From assembly GCA_012295225.1 (NCBI GenBank), contig WMKK01000007.1:249231-313230 (forward strand): a stretch of DNA of 64,000 bases. Reading direction: 5' to 3'. Source of the DNA: Ostreococcus mediterraneus (Eukaryota > Chlorophyta > Mamiellophyceae > Mamiellales > Bathycoccaceae). This document shows positions 38,365-48,762 of this stretch, one piece after another. Both the position numbers and the translations under genes were made by a program. Below the pieces are notes generated by a model. The model was given only the letters and a program-made list of their open reading frames with translations. It made no database searches and was not told the DNA's origin. Each line of letters begins with the position of its first letter. Position 1 is the stretch's first letter.

Positions 38365-39570
38365 ATGGCGGACGAATCGCGTACCGTTCGTGCTGCTGCG
38401 TTAGCGTTCGCTGTTGCCGGCACCGGTGTCGGTCTCGCTGTCGCATCTGCGTCATTCTATGCAACGTATTTCAATCAACCGTATAAGAAACTATCGCATC
38501 AAACGTGGTACGATGCTATCGACGCGGACGGACGTATCAAAGATTTGAGCGCGGTGCGCGCGGGAGTCTTGGATGGAGGCATCCCTTCATCTTTGCGCGA
38601 AGAAGTGTGGTCAGCCCTTCTGGGATTGCGAAAACGTAATTCGACAAGTGTAGAGTATGAGCAAGGTAAACGTCAAAGGAAAGAGCGCTACGATGGGTTT
38701 CGTAGACGCTGCGGTGAACTCGTAGACTTGCTGTCGAAACCAGTGAAAGGACCCGTCGCAAATTTGCCCAGTGATCTTGCGTCGTTTACGGAAGCGTCGA
38801 GAATAATTGCGGCTGACGCACCGCGAACTTCGTTTACGTACGGCACGTTTGCACGTGATTGGGAAAGTGGAATTGTGAACGGAGAGGACATTACTTCGCC
38901 GACTGTGGACTGGCGGGTCGCGCAGCGCGAGCGTCTAATTCGAGTTCTCGAGGCGTACGCAATTTTAGATCCAGGCATTGGTTACACGCAGGGCATGAAT
39001 GATTTAGCAGCAAAGTTTCTCCGGGACGTGAGCAACGAGTCTGAGGCATTTTGGTGTTTTGCGACATTCATGGGTGGTTCGTATCGATGTCACTTCGTCA
39101 TAAATCCACATGAAAGCTCGCGTACTGGTGGTCGCGATCAAGAAGGCGTGAGCGATCGCTTACGTTCACTCGGTGAGATAATCAAGGTTGTTGACACTCC
39201 AATGCATAAGCACTTGTCTTTGCTAAAGTCTGAGGAGTGTATGTTTGCTTTTAGGGCGGTTGTAGTTTTAATGGCGCGTGAACTAGACGCCGAAGAAGTT
39301 GGCTTGTTGTGGGATATGTTGATAGGCGCTGGCGATTTCGCTCCAATAGGCAATGATGGCGTAGAAAAGCTCGCTGGAGGTGGAGCGAAGTTATTTTTAC
39401 ACGTAGTTGCCGCGGCTCTGATTGGTATGCGTCCTCAGGTGATGGCGTGTAAAAAGGCAGATGATTTGATGCAGCTGGTGTCACGAAAACTTCCAGCGCA
39501 TCACTTCATGGCACACGATCTCGTCAAGAAGGGCCGCGAATTGATGAAAATTTCTGCAAAAGCTGTTTGA
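38365..39570 (+). CDS. TBC-domain Rab GTPase-activating protein, membrane-anchored
   Basis: 401 residues. An N-terminal hydrophobic helix (AAALAFAVAGTGVGLAVASA) suggests a membrane anchor. The TBC domain starts at VRAGVLDGGIPSSLREEVWSALLG and has both catalytic fingers: arginine in IAADAPR (IxxDxxR) and glutamine in GYTQGMNDL (YxQ). The C-terminal half has LLWDMLIGAGDFAP. Such proteins stimulate GTP hydrolysis by Rab proteins in vesicle traffic; close relatives are plant TBC proteins and TBC1D15/17. The start at 38365 gives MADESRTV; the earlier in-frame codon at 38338 is not needed. Head of the convergent pair with the histidine phosphatase gene. Confidence 0.88.
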   Translation: MADESRTVRAAALAFAVAGTGVGLAVASASFYATYFNQPYKKLSHQTWYDAIDADGRIKDLSAVRAGVLDGGIPSSLREEVWSALLGLRKRNSTSVEYEQGKRQRKERYDGFRRRCGELVDLLSKPVKGPVANLPSDLASFTEASRIIAADAPRTSFTYGTFARDWESGIVNGEDITSPTVDWRVAQRERLIRVLEAYAILDPGIGYTQGMNDLAAKFLRDVSNESEAFWCFATFMGGSYRCHFVINPHESSRTGGRDQEGVSDRLRSLGEIIKVVDTPMHKHLSLLKSEECMFAFRAVVVLMARELDAEEVGLLWDMLIGAGDFAPIGNDGVEKLAGGGAKLFLHVVAAALIGMRPQVMACKKADDLMQLVSRKLPAHHFMAHDLVKKGRELMKISAKAV

Positions 39571-39640
39571 TGAATCGTTTAACGACGATTATAAAGTCCT
39601 AGCTTGCTCTATGTAGTCTAAAATGAGATAATAGTTACTT

Positions 39641-40681
39641 TTAGATGTAATTCACCGCCGAATCGCCAGGCGCATAGTCGCCTCTTAAATCGATAGGAGA
39701 AATCGTACTATCTTTCGGCGGATTCGTCAAGTCAATGCACCTTACTTCACCGAGCTCGAACGGGTAATCTATGTGGTGACGACCAAGATCCGTTCCATTG
39801 AGTGCCGCGGCGAATACTGAGAGGGTGTCTTGATGCGAAACCAAAATTAAATCCTCCCCAAAATACGTTGCTTCGAGCCTTGTGAACGCCTCTAAAGCTC
39901 GACGATACAAATCAAAACACGATTCAACAGATGCCGATGGTTGCAAGCTTGACGGCACGGGCGGTGGCGTCGAAAGTGGATCCTCGAGGTCGTTTGCCCA
40001 CACCCCGTCCCACGCAGACATTGAACCAAAATCAAGCGAACCCATCTTTCGCGGATCTAACAACCCACTAAACTCAGTGCGCATCTGGCTAAACAACAAC
40101 CCAACCTCTTCGCGCACGACGAGAGCGCTCTGAAAGCTCCGCTGAAAATTGCTCGTGTATAACCACGACGGAGCGCCGTCGAATTCAGACGATACAATCC
40201 GCCGAGCGGCTTCTTGCATTTGCATCCGCCCCTTCGCCGTCAAACCAAACGTCGTATCATACTTGAACGATGGATTACTCAAAATTTCCCCACGCACGTC
40301 GAGCACGGACTCTCCATGTCGAACGAGAAAGTATCGATTATGCAAACGACTCGGCAAGTCGATAAACGCCTCGGCGCGTTTCGGCCTCCCCGCGTACGCG
40401 ACCCCACTCGCCGTCATCGTCGTGCCCACTAAAAACCCGCGTCTCGACGACGACGGCATGACTATCGACGATGTCGACGCCGATGACGCCAGCACGCACG
40501 CACGCCCATCTCCCGTGCGATGCTCCACCCTCCCATCACCGTTGGGCCCCGTCATCATCTTGTTCCTCTCCATCGGCGCATCGGCGTCAGCGCGTTGACG
40601 ACTCCACGCGCTGGTCCCGCGCGCGGCGTCGCGACGACCGCGCGGCGATGCGACGCTCGCTATGCGAATATCACGCCGCAT
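39641..40681 (-). CDS. Histidine phosphatase (phosphoglycerate-mutase-like), probably thylakoid-lumen
   Basis: 346 residues from ATG 40681; ATG 40711 lies 10 codons upstream in a CAT/GTC repeat. The leader has two parts: an Arg/Ser-rich transit sequence, then SSSRRGFLVGTTMTASGVAYAG, a twin-arginine (RRxFL) signal with a hydrophobic core and A-x-A-like end, as seen in Tat-imported lumen proteins. The catalytic core has FLVRHGESVLD (RHG), the second-site Glu/His region in LILVSHQD, and FQRSFQSALVVREEVGL. A phosphatase or mutase acting in the lumen is unusual; substrate unknown. Convergent with the TBC gene and divergent from EBP2. Confidence 0.75.
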   Translation of the reverse strand: MRRDIRIASVASPRGRRDAARGTSAWSRQRADADAPMERNKMMTGPNGDGRVEHRTGDGRACVLASSASTSSIVMPSSSRRGFLVGTTMTASGVAYAGRPKRAEAFIDLPSRLHNRYFLVRHGESVLDVRGEILSNPSFKYDTTFGLTAKGRMQMQEAARRIVSSEFDGAPSWLYTSNFQRSFQSALVVREEVGLLFSQMRTEFSGLLDPRKMGSLDFGSMSAWDGVWANDLEDPLSTPPPVPSSLQPSASVESCFDLYRRALEAFTRLEATYFGEDLILVSHQDTLSVFAAALNGTDLGRHHIDYPFELGEVRCIDLTNPPKDSTISPIDLRGDYAPGDSAVNYI

Positions 40682-41063
40682 CGTCATCGTCGTCGTCGTC
40701 GTCATCGTCATCTCGCACTGGCGAACACGCCCCTCACGCGTTCAACATCGCAACAGCCCGCGCACGGCGCACGGCGCGCCCGCGTTGAGAAGAATCCGGT
40801 CAGTCTGTCTGCGTGATAGATATATAGTCTGACCCGAAAAAGGCTGTCAGTCAGTGCGCATGATGGATAGTCCAGTGTTTGAAGACAATTTCACTACACT
40901 CGTTCAAAACGAGACTACAGTACTGTACCCATACAGACGAAAATATCTTAACGGGTGGTCTTTTTTTTCGGTCGGTCGGTCGGTCGTCGCGCCATCTGAC
41001 GCTCGCCGTGCTGGCGGCGGCAGTGCGCGACGGAGGATCGACGACGGACGACGGACGAGGACG
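40682..41063. other. Divergent region with GTC/CAT repeat and GC-rich leader
   Basis: 382 bp between the histidine phosphatase and EBP2 starts. It holds a run of CGTCGT/CATCGT triplets at 40682-40710 and the EBP2 5' leader. No other gene. Confidence 0.5.
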
Positions 41064-42552
41064 ATGGGACGACGGGCGAGAGATGAAAGCGACGATGAGG
41101 ACGTGGTGAGCGAAGAGGACGAGGATGAGGATGATGTCGACGTCGATAGCGCCAGTGATGACGATCGCGACGAGGAGGAGGAGGAGGAGGAGGGAGGTTC
41201 GGATTCCGAGCTCGACGCCGAGATGGCGGCGCTGGCGTCGATTCAACGCGAACGATACGCGGCAAAGAGTGGGAATAAAGATGCGAAGACGTTTGCGAAT
41301 AACGCCGCGGGGTTAGATGCGAGTATTGAAGGTGCGTGCGTGTGCGTATGTGCGAGCGTGTGCGTGATGCGTGCGCGTGGAAGGAAGAGTTGACGGCGAC
41401 GCGCGACTCGAGGGCGCGTACGGATTGAGACTCACCGCGCGGTTTTTACACCTTGCTTAGATTTTCAATGGACGAAAAAGGCGAAATGGATTGATCATAT
41501 GGCGATAACAGGATCGAATACCGATCGTGTGGTCGACGTGAATGATGATTTAGCGCGCGAGACATTTTTTTATGAACGCGCGTTGGAGTCGGCGAACGAG
41601 TGCGTGCGGAGGTTGAAAGAACTAGGTGTTCCGGCGCGAAGGCCGGATGATTATTACGCTGAAATGGTCAAGAGCGATGAGCACATGAAGCGTGTTCGTA
41701 GTGAATTGATTTTTGAGCAGCAGCAGCTTGAGATTCGCGATGAGCGTAGAAAGGCGCGCGAAGCGAAAAAGTACGGCAAGCAAGTGCAAGCGGAAAAAAT
41801 CAAGGCGCGCACGTTGGACAAAAAGTCACAAATCAAGAGCTTGGACAAGTGGCGTAAACAACGACAAAAGAGCGGATTTGCTGATGACGGCAAGGTTCCT
41901 TTCGATGGTGCGGATGATGGTAAGCGTAAGCGTCAACAGAGAGACGAGAAGTGGGGCTTTGGTGGACGTAAAAAGGTGCGTAACTTTCCGCGGCGTCGTT
42001 GCTCGCAATTTTTTCCCGCTCGCGCACACTTCAAAACTTTTAGGTGGGAACACGGGGTGCTGCCCGCATCCCGAGTATCCAACGCAATGAGGCGTCAAGA
42101 TATCTACGACGTATATCTCAGCGTAAACACCTTACATAAACTTGGCGGTTGTAGGCCCCTCTCTGGAGGACGCCTCCCGTCGGAGGGACCATATTCCATT
42201 GCCTAGGCGGGCGCGGCGTCGTCGCAATTACGTCACGGGACAGACCATGGGCCCTTTATTCAAATACCTCGACCCCTGAATCTTTTTAAACGCGTCTATG
42301 AGGGCGTTGACTGACATTTATTTTTGTTCCCATATGCAGACGGCGAAACGTAACGATAAATATAGTTCGGCTGATATGTCCGAGTACAAGCCGTCGAGTT
42401 TCGACAAGGCGTTCCGTTCGGGGCAAGGTGGGAACTATGCGCCGCGACCGGGCGGTGGGCGCGGCGGCGGGCGCGGCGGTGGACGCGGCGGTGGACGCGG
42501 CGGCGGTGGACGCGGCGGCGGTGGACGCGGTGGCGGACGTGGTCGTCGTTAG
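41064..42552 (+). CDS. EBP2: Ribosome-biogenesis factor EBP2, three exons
   Basis: Exons 41064-41331, 41461-41975 and 42340-42552 join in frame to 331 residues. An acidic N-terminus leads to the EBP2 core: FQWTKKAKWIDHMAI (across the first junction), ETFFYERALESANECV, DDYYAEMVKSDEHMKRVRSE, and a basic EKWGFGGRKK. Exon 3 codes a SYKPSSFDK-like block and a Gly-Arg repeat tail of about 40 residues. EBP2 works in the nucleolus on 27S pre-rRNA processing. Donors are GTGCG, acceptors TTAG and GCAG. The 364 bp second intron is the longest in the window and has a stable-looking hairpin (CCTCCCGTCGGAGG near 42174), so an intron-borne RNA should be considered. Confidence 0.93.
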
Positions 42553-42609
42553 AAACGCGGATGCATACATTTTAGAACACTACAACAACACCTTGATTTT
42601 AGCATATTT

Positions 42610-43154
42610 TTAGTACAGAAATCGGTCTTTAAACTCGTCATCTCTTCCCAAGCGACATTCGTCTCTCACGCCCAAGATGTTGTACCGATTATCCGCCACC
42701 AAGTCGTACACAAAATCACCCAATGGCGTGGGAAACATCAACCCAATTCCCCCGAGCGTCGGAAGCGGCGGTTTCATGTACTCTGCAATTCTCAACACCG
42801 CCTCCGATTTCACGTACGCTCGCGTCGGGCTCACCACAAAGACGATGCTCGAAATATCATCCGCAGACCTCCCGCAGTTACGCAACAGCGCGCGACCGAC
42901 GTCGCTTTGCAACGCGGCGAAACGAACCGACCCAGATTCTTTCGCATCCATATCAATCGCGAAATTCACGCCCCCGTTACACAAGTTACACACACCATCG
43001 TATAAAATCACCGGCCGCGTGTCGCCCGATGAAAACCACGTCGCAACATTGGCATCGGCTGACGTCGATGCGCGCGCCGAGGCTGACGCGCGGTGCGTCG
43101 CGCGCGCGTGACGAGTCTGCCGCGTCATCGTCGTCGCCGTCGTCATTCGCATCA

Positions 43155-43188
<34 letters not shown>

Positions 43189-43194
43189 CATCAT
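42610..43194 (-). CDS. DCC-family thiol-disulfide oxidoreductase-like protein (DUF393)
   Basis: 194 residues from ATG 43194; several further ATGs follow in a trinucleotide tract, so the exact start is uncertain. The leader is Thr/Met/Arg-rich (partly repeat-coded) and may be an organelle presequence. The DCC domain is complete: VILYDGVCNLCNGGVNF with the DxxCxxC motif, then VRFAALQSDVGRALL and a late GRDDEF. DCC proteins are small, mostly bacterial and plastid, and are thought to act on thiols or electron transfer; the reaction is not settled. Divergent from the FMO gene, tail-to-tail with EBP2 (57 bp). Confidence 0.85.
43151..43188. repeat. (TCG)n trinucleotide tract
   Basis: About a dozen TCG/CGA units in the start region of the DCC gene, coding poly-threonine on the reverse strand. 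Similar tracts occur at 40682-40710, 47663-47694 and 54574-54591. Confidence 0.9.
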
Positions 43195-43271
43195 CGTCAC
43201 CGTGGATGCGCGCACGAGTGACGTCGGTCGTCACAACCGAGTGCGTTTATGTGTCGGTGCGGTGCGGCGGT

Positions 43272-43302
<31 letters not shown>

Positions 43303-43383
43303 GGCGCGGCGGTGCGAACAGGCACGCACCGCACTCGTGACCGTCGTCGTGACCGTCGCGCGCGAAGGACGACGACGACGACG

Positions 43384-44799
43384 ATGAAAGCGTCGACTGA
43401 CGGTGGGGCGCGCGAGGACACGATTGGACGACGTCGCGCGCGAGTGGCTGTGATAGGCGCGGGCGCGGCTGGACTCGCCGCCATACGCGCGTGCGAGGTC
43501 GAAGGACACACAGTGGTTGCGTTCGAGCTCGCGAATGACGTCGGAGGTACGTGGAGGTACGAGAGCGAGGTTGAAGATGATGAAGGCGAAGGCGCGAGCG
43601 CGGCGCGCGCAAAAGTCCACGGATCAATGTACGCGTCTCTGCGCACGAATCTTCCGCGTGAACTCATGGGGTTTGGTGAGTTTCCCTTTCATGAATCTCA
43701 CGGCGTCGATGAGCGGCGGTTTTGTGGACACGAGGAGGTGCAAAGGTATTTGAAGGCGTACGCCGAGACATTTGGCTTGCGCGAGCGCGTGACGTTCAAT
43801 GCAAAGGTGACGAGCGTCGAGCGCATCTTTCGCGAGGATGCCGAAGCCGAACGTGCGTGGTCGAGTCAGTGGGCAGTGGCGTCATCAATCGACGGTGGCA
43901 CCGCGCGTCGAGAGGTTTTTGACGCCGTCATCGTGGCCAATGGGCATTACAGCGAGCCACGGGTGCCGCGATTTAAAGGCGCTCGTACTTGGCCGGGACA
44001 ACAAGTTCACAGCCACAACTATCGCACCCCGGATGGCTTTGAGGGTAAAACAGTGCTTCTCATAGGTGCCATGGCGAGTGGGGAAGATATTAGTCGTGAA
44101 ATTGCATCCGTCGCAGACCGGGTGTTGCTATCCGCACGCACGTGGCAGAACCCAGAATGGGCGACATCCGTCCAAGGCGTCGGGGCGCAAGGAAATATTT
44201 ATCGCAAGCCAAATGTCGCGAGTTTCTCCCCAGACGGATCGGTGGAATTTGAAGACGGGTCTGTTGAACAAAGAGTCGATATTTGCATGTATTGCACTGG
44301 TTATCGGTACGACTTTCCTTTCTTGTCCCGCGACGTCGGCGTCGCCGTCGAAGACAACTTTGTGGCGCCGTTGTACGAACATTGCGTCGCTGTCGACGCG
44401 CCATCGTTGTCGTTTATTGGCTTGCCATGGAAAGTTGTACCGTTTCCCATGTTCGAAATCCAGTCGCGTTGGATTGCGCGCATGTTATCTGGGGCGGCAC
44501 CGATGCCTTCACGCGAAGACATGGTGACGTTTGCGGCTCAACTTGAGTCGACGTTGGAGCCTCACGGAGGCGTACCTCGTCGACACGCGCACTGTTTTGG
44601 CGACAAGCAATGGGAGTACAACGCTCGCATCGCGAGCATGAGCGATGGTCCTGGCTTAGAGAGTTGGAGAGAGCAAATGTACATCGCCACAGGTAAGAAC
44701 AAACGTGCCAATCCGGAAACTTACCGTGACGCGCACATGTCCGACGCCGAAGCGCTCGCGGCGGCGCTCGACGAGTTTACAAAAGTAGCGACGCGTTGA
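43384..44799 (+). CDS. Flavin-containing monooxygenase
   Basis: 471 residues from ATG 43384. The FAD-binding motif is VIGAGAAGLAAIRA, the NADP-binding motif is LLIGAMASGEDI, and the FMO signature FKGARTWPGQQVHSHNY lies between them (FxGxxxHxxxF/Y form). FMOs use NADPH and O2 to oxygenate soft nitrogen or sulfur atoms in small molecules. No signal peptide or anchor is clear. The family includes plant FMO and YUCCA-like forms, but the S-oxygenation type is more likely than YUCCA from the motif form. Convergent with COG1, 46 bp apart. Confidence 0.9.
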   Translation: MKASTDGGAREDTIGRRRARVAVIGAGAAGLAAIRACEVEGHTVVAFELANDVGGTWRYESEVEDDEGEGASAARAKVHGSMYASLRTNLPRELMGFGEFPFHESHGVDERRFCGHEEVQRYLKAYAETFGLRERVTFNAKVTSVERIFREDAEAERAWSSQWAVASSIDGGTARREVFDAVIVANGHYSEPRVPRFKGARTWPGQQVHSHNYRTPDGFEGKTVLLIGAMASGEDISREIASVADRVLLSARTWQNPEWATSVQGVGAQGNIYRKPNVASFSPDGSVEFEDGSVEQRVDICMYCTGYRYDFPFLSRDVGVAVEDNFVAPLYEHCVAVDAPSLSFIGLPWKVVPFPMFEIQSRWIARMLSGAAPMPSREDMVTFAAQLESTLEPHGGVPRRHAHCFGDKQWEYNARIASMSDGPGLESWREQMYIATGKNKRANPETYRDAHMSDAEALAAALDEFTKVATR

Positions 44800-44845
44800 A
44801 AATATAGTTGAAATGTATTGTTGTATTGATTGAACAAATTGCTGT

Positions 44846-47629
44846 TTAGGCGAATTCTCTAAGAATATTCCCGAGACCGATTCTTGAACTTTGCATAAAG
44901 GATGATAACAGGCCTTCTCTTTCTTCATCATCCGTGGTGTCTGGCATGATTTCACCCCAATCAATCTTCCCCTTGGCTCGGTCGGCATTGGCGCCGCCTC
45001 GCAACGTGGGAAGACTGACGGGAAGGTATGAAAAGCGCGCGATAGCTTTGGCAGTGATGGGTTTGGGATTTGCCCCACTCGCTGGTTTCACCAAGGTATC
45101 TTGGTACAAATTGGATAGTTGAATGAAACCACCGAGCAAGACGCTGCACCTTCTATACGCTCGTCGTTCGTTTTCCCACAAATGCGGTTCGTACGTCGCC
45201 CAGTCGATGGGATCGAGCTTGCGCGTCAGTTGTTTCTGTAACTTGTCAGCGCGTTCCGCCGCACTGCGTGCGAGAACGTCTGAGGTAAACTTGACATCTA
45301 AAAGTACCTGTAACGTGCCCTTCTCGGAAAGCTGCAAAAGAGCGAGACTCTCATCGTACGCGTGTAACATGGCTTCGGCGAGCGACGAGGCGAGAGCGTG
45401 GATAGCCGTTCTCGGCAACAAATGTCCACCGATGCGCTGCGTCTCTTGTAAAGCGTTGTGCAATGCTGTGAGCACGTACGATGAGATGGTCGCAGGAAGG
45501 CGCAAGCTCAAGCCATCACCAACTTTATCGGTGGAAACTTCTTCCCAATGCGCGGGCGTTTCATCCACCATCAACGCGTCGTCAGAGGCGAGCGCATCCT
45601 TGAAGCGACGGGCGACGGCGCTCGCGCACTCATCAACCCAAACTTTGAAACCAGCATTCATGGCTTGTTGTAAACCATCTGCCACGCTCTTGATTTTCAC
45701 GTTTTCAGGTTCGTTTGTGTTGTGCACCCCACGCAATGTCTTCGGTGGTTTTATGATGAGATTGGCGCCGTCGTTGTACTTTGGCCACATGTTTGCTGGA
45801 TTCAACAACACGTTAATTTCCTTGACGCCGGATGTGACTGCTTTGGCGAGATGCCCACACATCAACGCGCGAGACGTATCAGACGACTTGACTTGCACCT
45901 GCATTGATAAGTATTGCGCCAATTCCACCAAGCCCTTATGTGCGCACGTTTGAATGTGCTCAGCTAAAGCCGCGAATCGACCTTCTAATTCCGCGTGACC
46001 ACCAGCCTGAACGCCTTGAAGCATGAGCGCATCTTTTCGTACGGAAAGGAATGCTTGGTTCAAAGAGTTTGCCACAGCGTACGCGCTTTTGATATCTTCT
46101 GGAATGTTCAAATTTGCATCCTTAGATGATGAACTTGACCAAACAGATGAATCTCTTCGCGCGTCTGACGATGATTTCTTAACAGCCGCGTCGAGTGCGG
46201 CGTCCACTTGCGGTTTGATGTGCGAAAACGCCAAAGATGTCTTGAACAAAGCAAAACCTTGATGAAGCCAGGGTTGTTCAAACAAGATGTCCCATAAATT
46301 AAGATTTTCCTTGAAAACGTTGATGCACATGTCGTTCCACTCTTTGTTCTCGCTAGAGATTCGGCTCGAGCGCTCGAGCGCGGCGAGTTCTTTGCAGTTT
46401 GACATTTTTCCAAAGACGGCAACGCCACGCTGCTTGACATCACCCGCTATAGCATCCAACCACGCACGACACGCATCGCTAACAGTAGTCGCGCTGAGAA
46501 TTTCTAGATTCCCACGTTTGTCTTTCATGACGCGCTGAAATCGCTCTATTTCAGCTTCTGGTTCAAAAACGCCGTGGAACAAATCATCCAACGACTCAAT
46601 TTTGTGCTTTGACTCCGACATCAAAATCGACTCATCACCCGCAAACATGTCAAACGTGAGCTGAATAATATGTTTAACGTCACGCATCAGCCCAGCTAAT
46701 CTTTTATTGAGCATATCTTGCGTCGTCACTGAGCTGGCAATGTCCCTCAAGCACGCTCGCACCCACGCTCGACGCATTTGCAGCAGCAGTTTCATCGCCT
46801 GCGATGTACTCAAGCTTTCCACCGCAAAAAGTGCGCTAAGCGCACTCGCCGCTTCATCGCTGCGTAAATTCGTGCGCTCTAATCCCGCACGAGCACGTTT
46901 GGATACATGCGCCTTGAAACTGCTCAACACCATCGATTGTTGTCGCAACACGGGAAACATGCGCGTCGCGTCATCCGCGGCACCGGAGCCTTGATGCGAC
47001 GTCGTCAGCGCCCCCAGCACTTCAATCGCCGCCTTAAGCCGCTGCGCCCCTGAAGCGTAATCACAATCTTCTAACAAACCCCAAATCTTCTCTGGCGTAT
47101 CTAATAAAAACTTGACTCGACTACCGAGCGCAAGCGTCGTCGACATCGCGCGCTCCGCGCCCGCGCCCCTCGCCTCAGCCTCATCAGACCCTCTCATCGT
47201 CCTTTTCCTCGTCGACACATCGCCCATTCTCTCCAACGCCTCATTCACCTCGACCGATAACACCCCAAGCTCCATCGTTGTCTTATTAATCGTCTCCAAC
47301 GCCTCCACCGCGTCGATCGCATCCTTATACGACTCCGCGAGCAACGCCCTGTTTCCACGCGCGCGCACGCGCACACACGCGTCAGAACCCGCGCGAGACA
47401 CCAAACAAACACACGAACACACACACACATTCGCACGCGCTCACACACACACGCACCTCAACGCATCCGCCTTATCACTCGCCTCCTTCCTCGTTCGCGC
47501 CTCAACCTCCCGGATCTCATCGAACGATCGATTGGCGAACAGCGCGTCGGCGCTCGTCGCCGCGAGCGACGCCGACGTCGCGCTCGACGGCGGTGCGACG
47601 ACCACCGCGCCGCTCGTCGCCATCGCCAT
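44846..47629 (-). CDS. COG1: Conserved oligomeric Golgi complex subunit 1, two exons
   Basis: Exons 47457-47629 and 44846-47348 join to 891 residues. Exon 1 codes LFANRSFDEIREVEARTRKE, matching the N-terminal helix of COG1, and the join restores ALRALLAESYKDAIDAVEAL. Later ALGSRVKFLLDTPEKIWGLLED is the typical COG1 block. COG1 is in lobe A of the eight-subunit tether that recycles Golgi enzymes. The intron (47349-47456, 108 bp, donor GTGCG, acceptor ACAG) contains GT/CA repeats. Start at 47629 (MAMATSGAVV) or 47740 upstream through a poly-Thr tract. Reading without the splice breaks at the intron. Confidence 0.85.
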
Positions 47630-47662
47630 CGCGCGCCGCGATGAAAGTCCGACGGCGATGAT

Positions 47663-47663
47663 T

Positions 47664-47694
<31 letters not shown>
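47663..47694. repeat. (GTC)n tract
   Basis: About 10 GTC/GAC units just upstream of the preferred COG1 start; coded as poly-Thr if the longer start at 47740 is used. Confidence 0.85.
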
Positions 47695-47695
<1 letters not shown>

Positions 47696-47820
47696 AGTCG
47701 TCGGTGTGAACCCACATGTCCGAGCGGTGCGACGGTCCATGTCCCAGCGCACGACGGTGGTTGACTCGCCCGCGAGACGCGCGCGCGCTCGGGCGAGGAC
47801 GCGCGCGCGATGCGATGCGA

Positions 47821-47821
47821 N
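47821..47821. other. Ambiguous base (N)
   Basis: Single N beside a GAC-rich run, between COG1 and the DNAAF4-like gene. Likely sequencing difficulty in the repeat. Confidence 0.95.
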
Positions 47822-47851
47822 GACGACGACGGTGACGACGACGGTGAGGCG

Positions 47852-47935
47852 ATGACGGCGTGGGGTGAAGGAGGCGCGAGTGGGGGTGGGACGTGGTGGT
47901 ACAGGGAGAACGCGCGCGGGGTGGAGGCGAAGACG

Positions 47936-47968
<33 letters not shown>

Positions 47969-48654
47969 AAGACGTGGGATGTCGTAGGTGCGTCGTGGGT
48001 ATGATTGTTTTTTGTTTGTTTTTGTTTTTGTTGTCGTTGAGTGTGGGACTGATGTGATGTGAACGCGCGTGAACAGCGACGTCGGCGTACGTTAAAGTCA
48101 ACGCGCCGCCTCGGCGTCTTTGCTACGTGGATTTATTTGACGACATTGACGATGAATCCGTGACGGTGTCTTACGAAGCGCCAGACGTGGTTATTTTTCA
48201 CTGTTGGAAACGCGTGAAAAAGTTGTGGGGACAGCTGCACCGGGATGGGGATAAGGATGCAATCTTGAGGCGCCGCGCGGCGTCGCTTTGCGCGCGCGAC
48301 GAACGCGTCAGACGTCTCGATGCAGAGGCTGATACGCGTAAGAAACGCATCGCGCGCGAGTTTCTCCAGCGACAATGGGACGAAGACGATGCACGAAAAC
48401 AGCAACATCAGGAAAACCCTCATTACCGCGAGCTTTCATGCGTCAAAGACGCTTCAGCCGCGCTCAAGCCTAGACGTACGACGCGATTACGCGCTCCACG
48501 TCCCGCGAGCGGCGCGGGCGCGGCGACGTCTCACCATCAATCACGGGCGCCGCCGCCGCCGCCGCCACCGCCGCGCGCGTTCATTCATATTCCAGTCACG
48601 CTCACTCGAGTCGAACGATTACCCGCGCGCACGCCGCTCGCGCGTTTAACGTGA
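47852..48654 (+). CDS. DNAAF4/DYX1C1-like CS-domain protein without TPR repeats, two exons
   Basis: Exons 47852-47987 and 48077-48654 join to 237 residues. The join gives a CS (p23-like) domain: TSAYVKVNAPPRRLCYVDLF then IDDESVTV, then VVIFHCWKRVKKLWGQL, close to the DYX1C1 pattern YLKVNFPPFLFEAFL...IDDES...VVFTLYKKE. A charged helical middle follows, and the C-terminus PRAFIHIPVTLTRVERLPAR resembles the conserved patch before the TPR domain in DNAAF4. No TPR repeats follow: the frame stops at 48654 and the next gene begins 108 bp later. DNAAF4 helps assemble axonemal dynein arms in the cytosol. The 89 bp intron has donor GTGCG and acceptor ACAG; the GTG at 48127 is not a start. Confidence 0.7.
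47942..47968 (+). repeat. GGGGTC hexamer repeat inside the DNAAF4-like exon
   Basis: Four GGGGTC units plus a final GGG, giving five G-runs with TC spacers; coded as GVGVGVGVG within the CS domain. A G-quadruplex-type motif on the coding strand. Confidence 0.85.
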
Positions 48655-48762
48655 TTAAATAAAACGTGAAGAGCGCCGCGCCGCGCGGCTGCTGACTGGA
48701 CACCCCCCTCTCGCGTCCTCAGTGCACGCCTCGCGACGGCGAAGATCGGCACGTGCGGTGCT

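Noticed and set aside
47517-48101. Minus-strand frame spanning the N base
   Set aside because: Antisense to the DNAAF4-like exon and COG1 leader; composition artefact.
48127-48654. DNAAF4-like gene starting at 48127
   Set aside because: That codon is GTG and lies inside the CS domain; splicing to an upstream ATG exon restores the domain.
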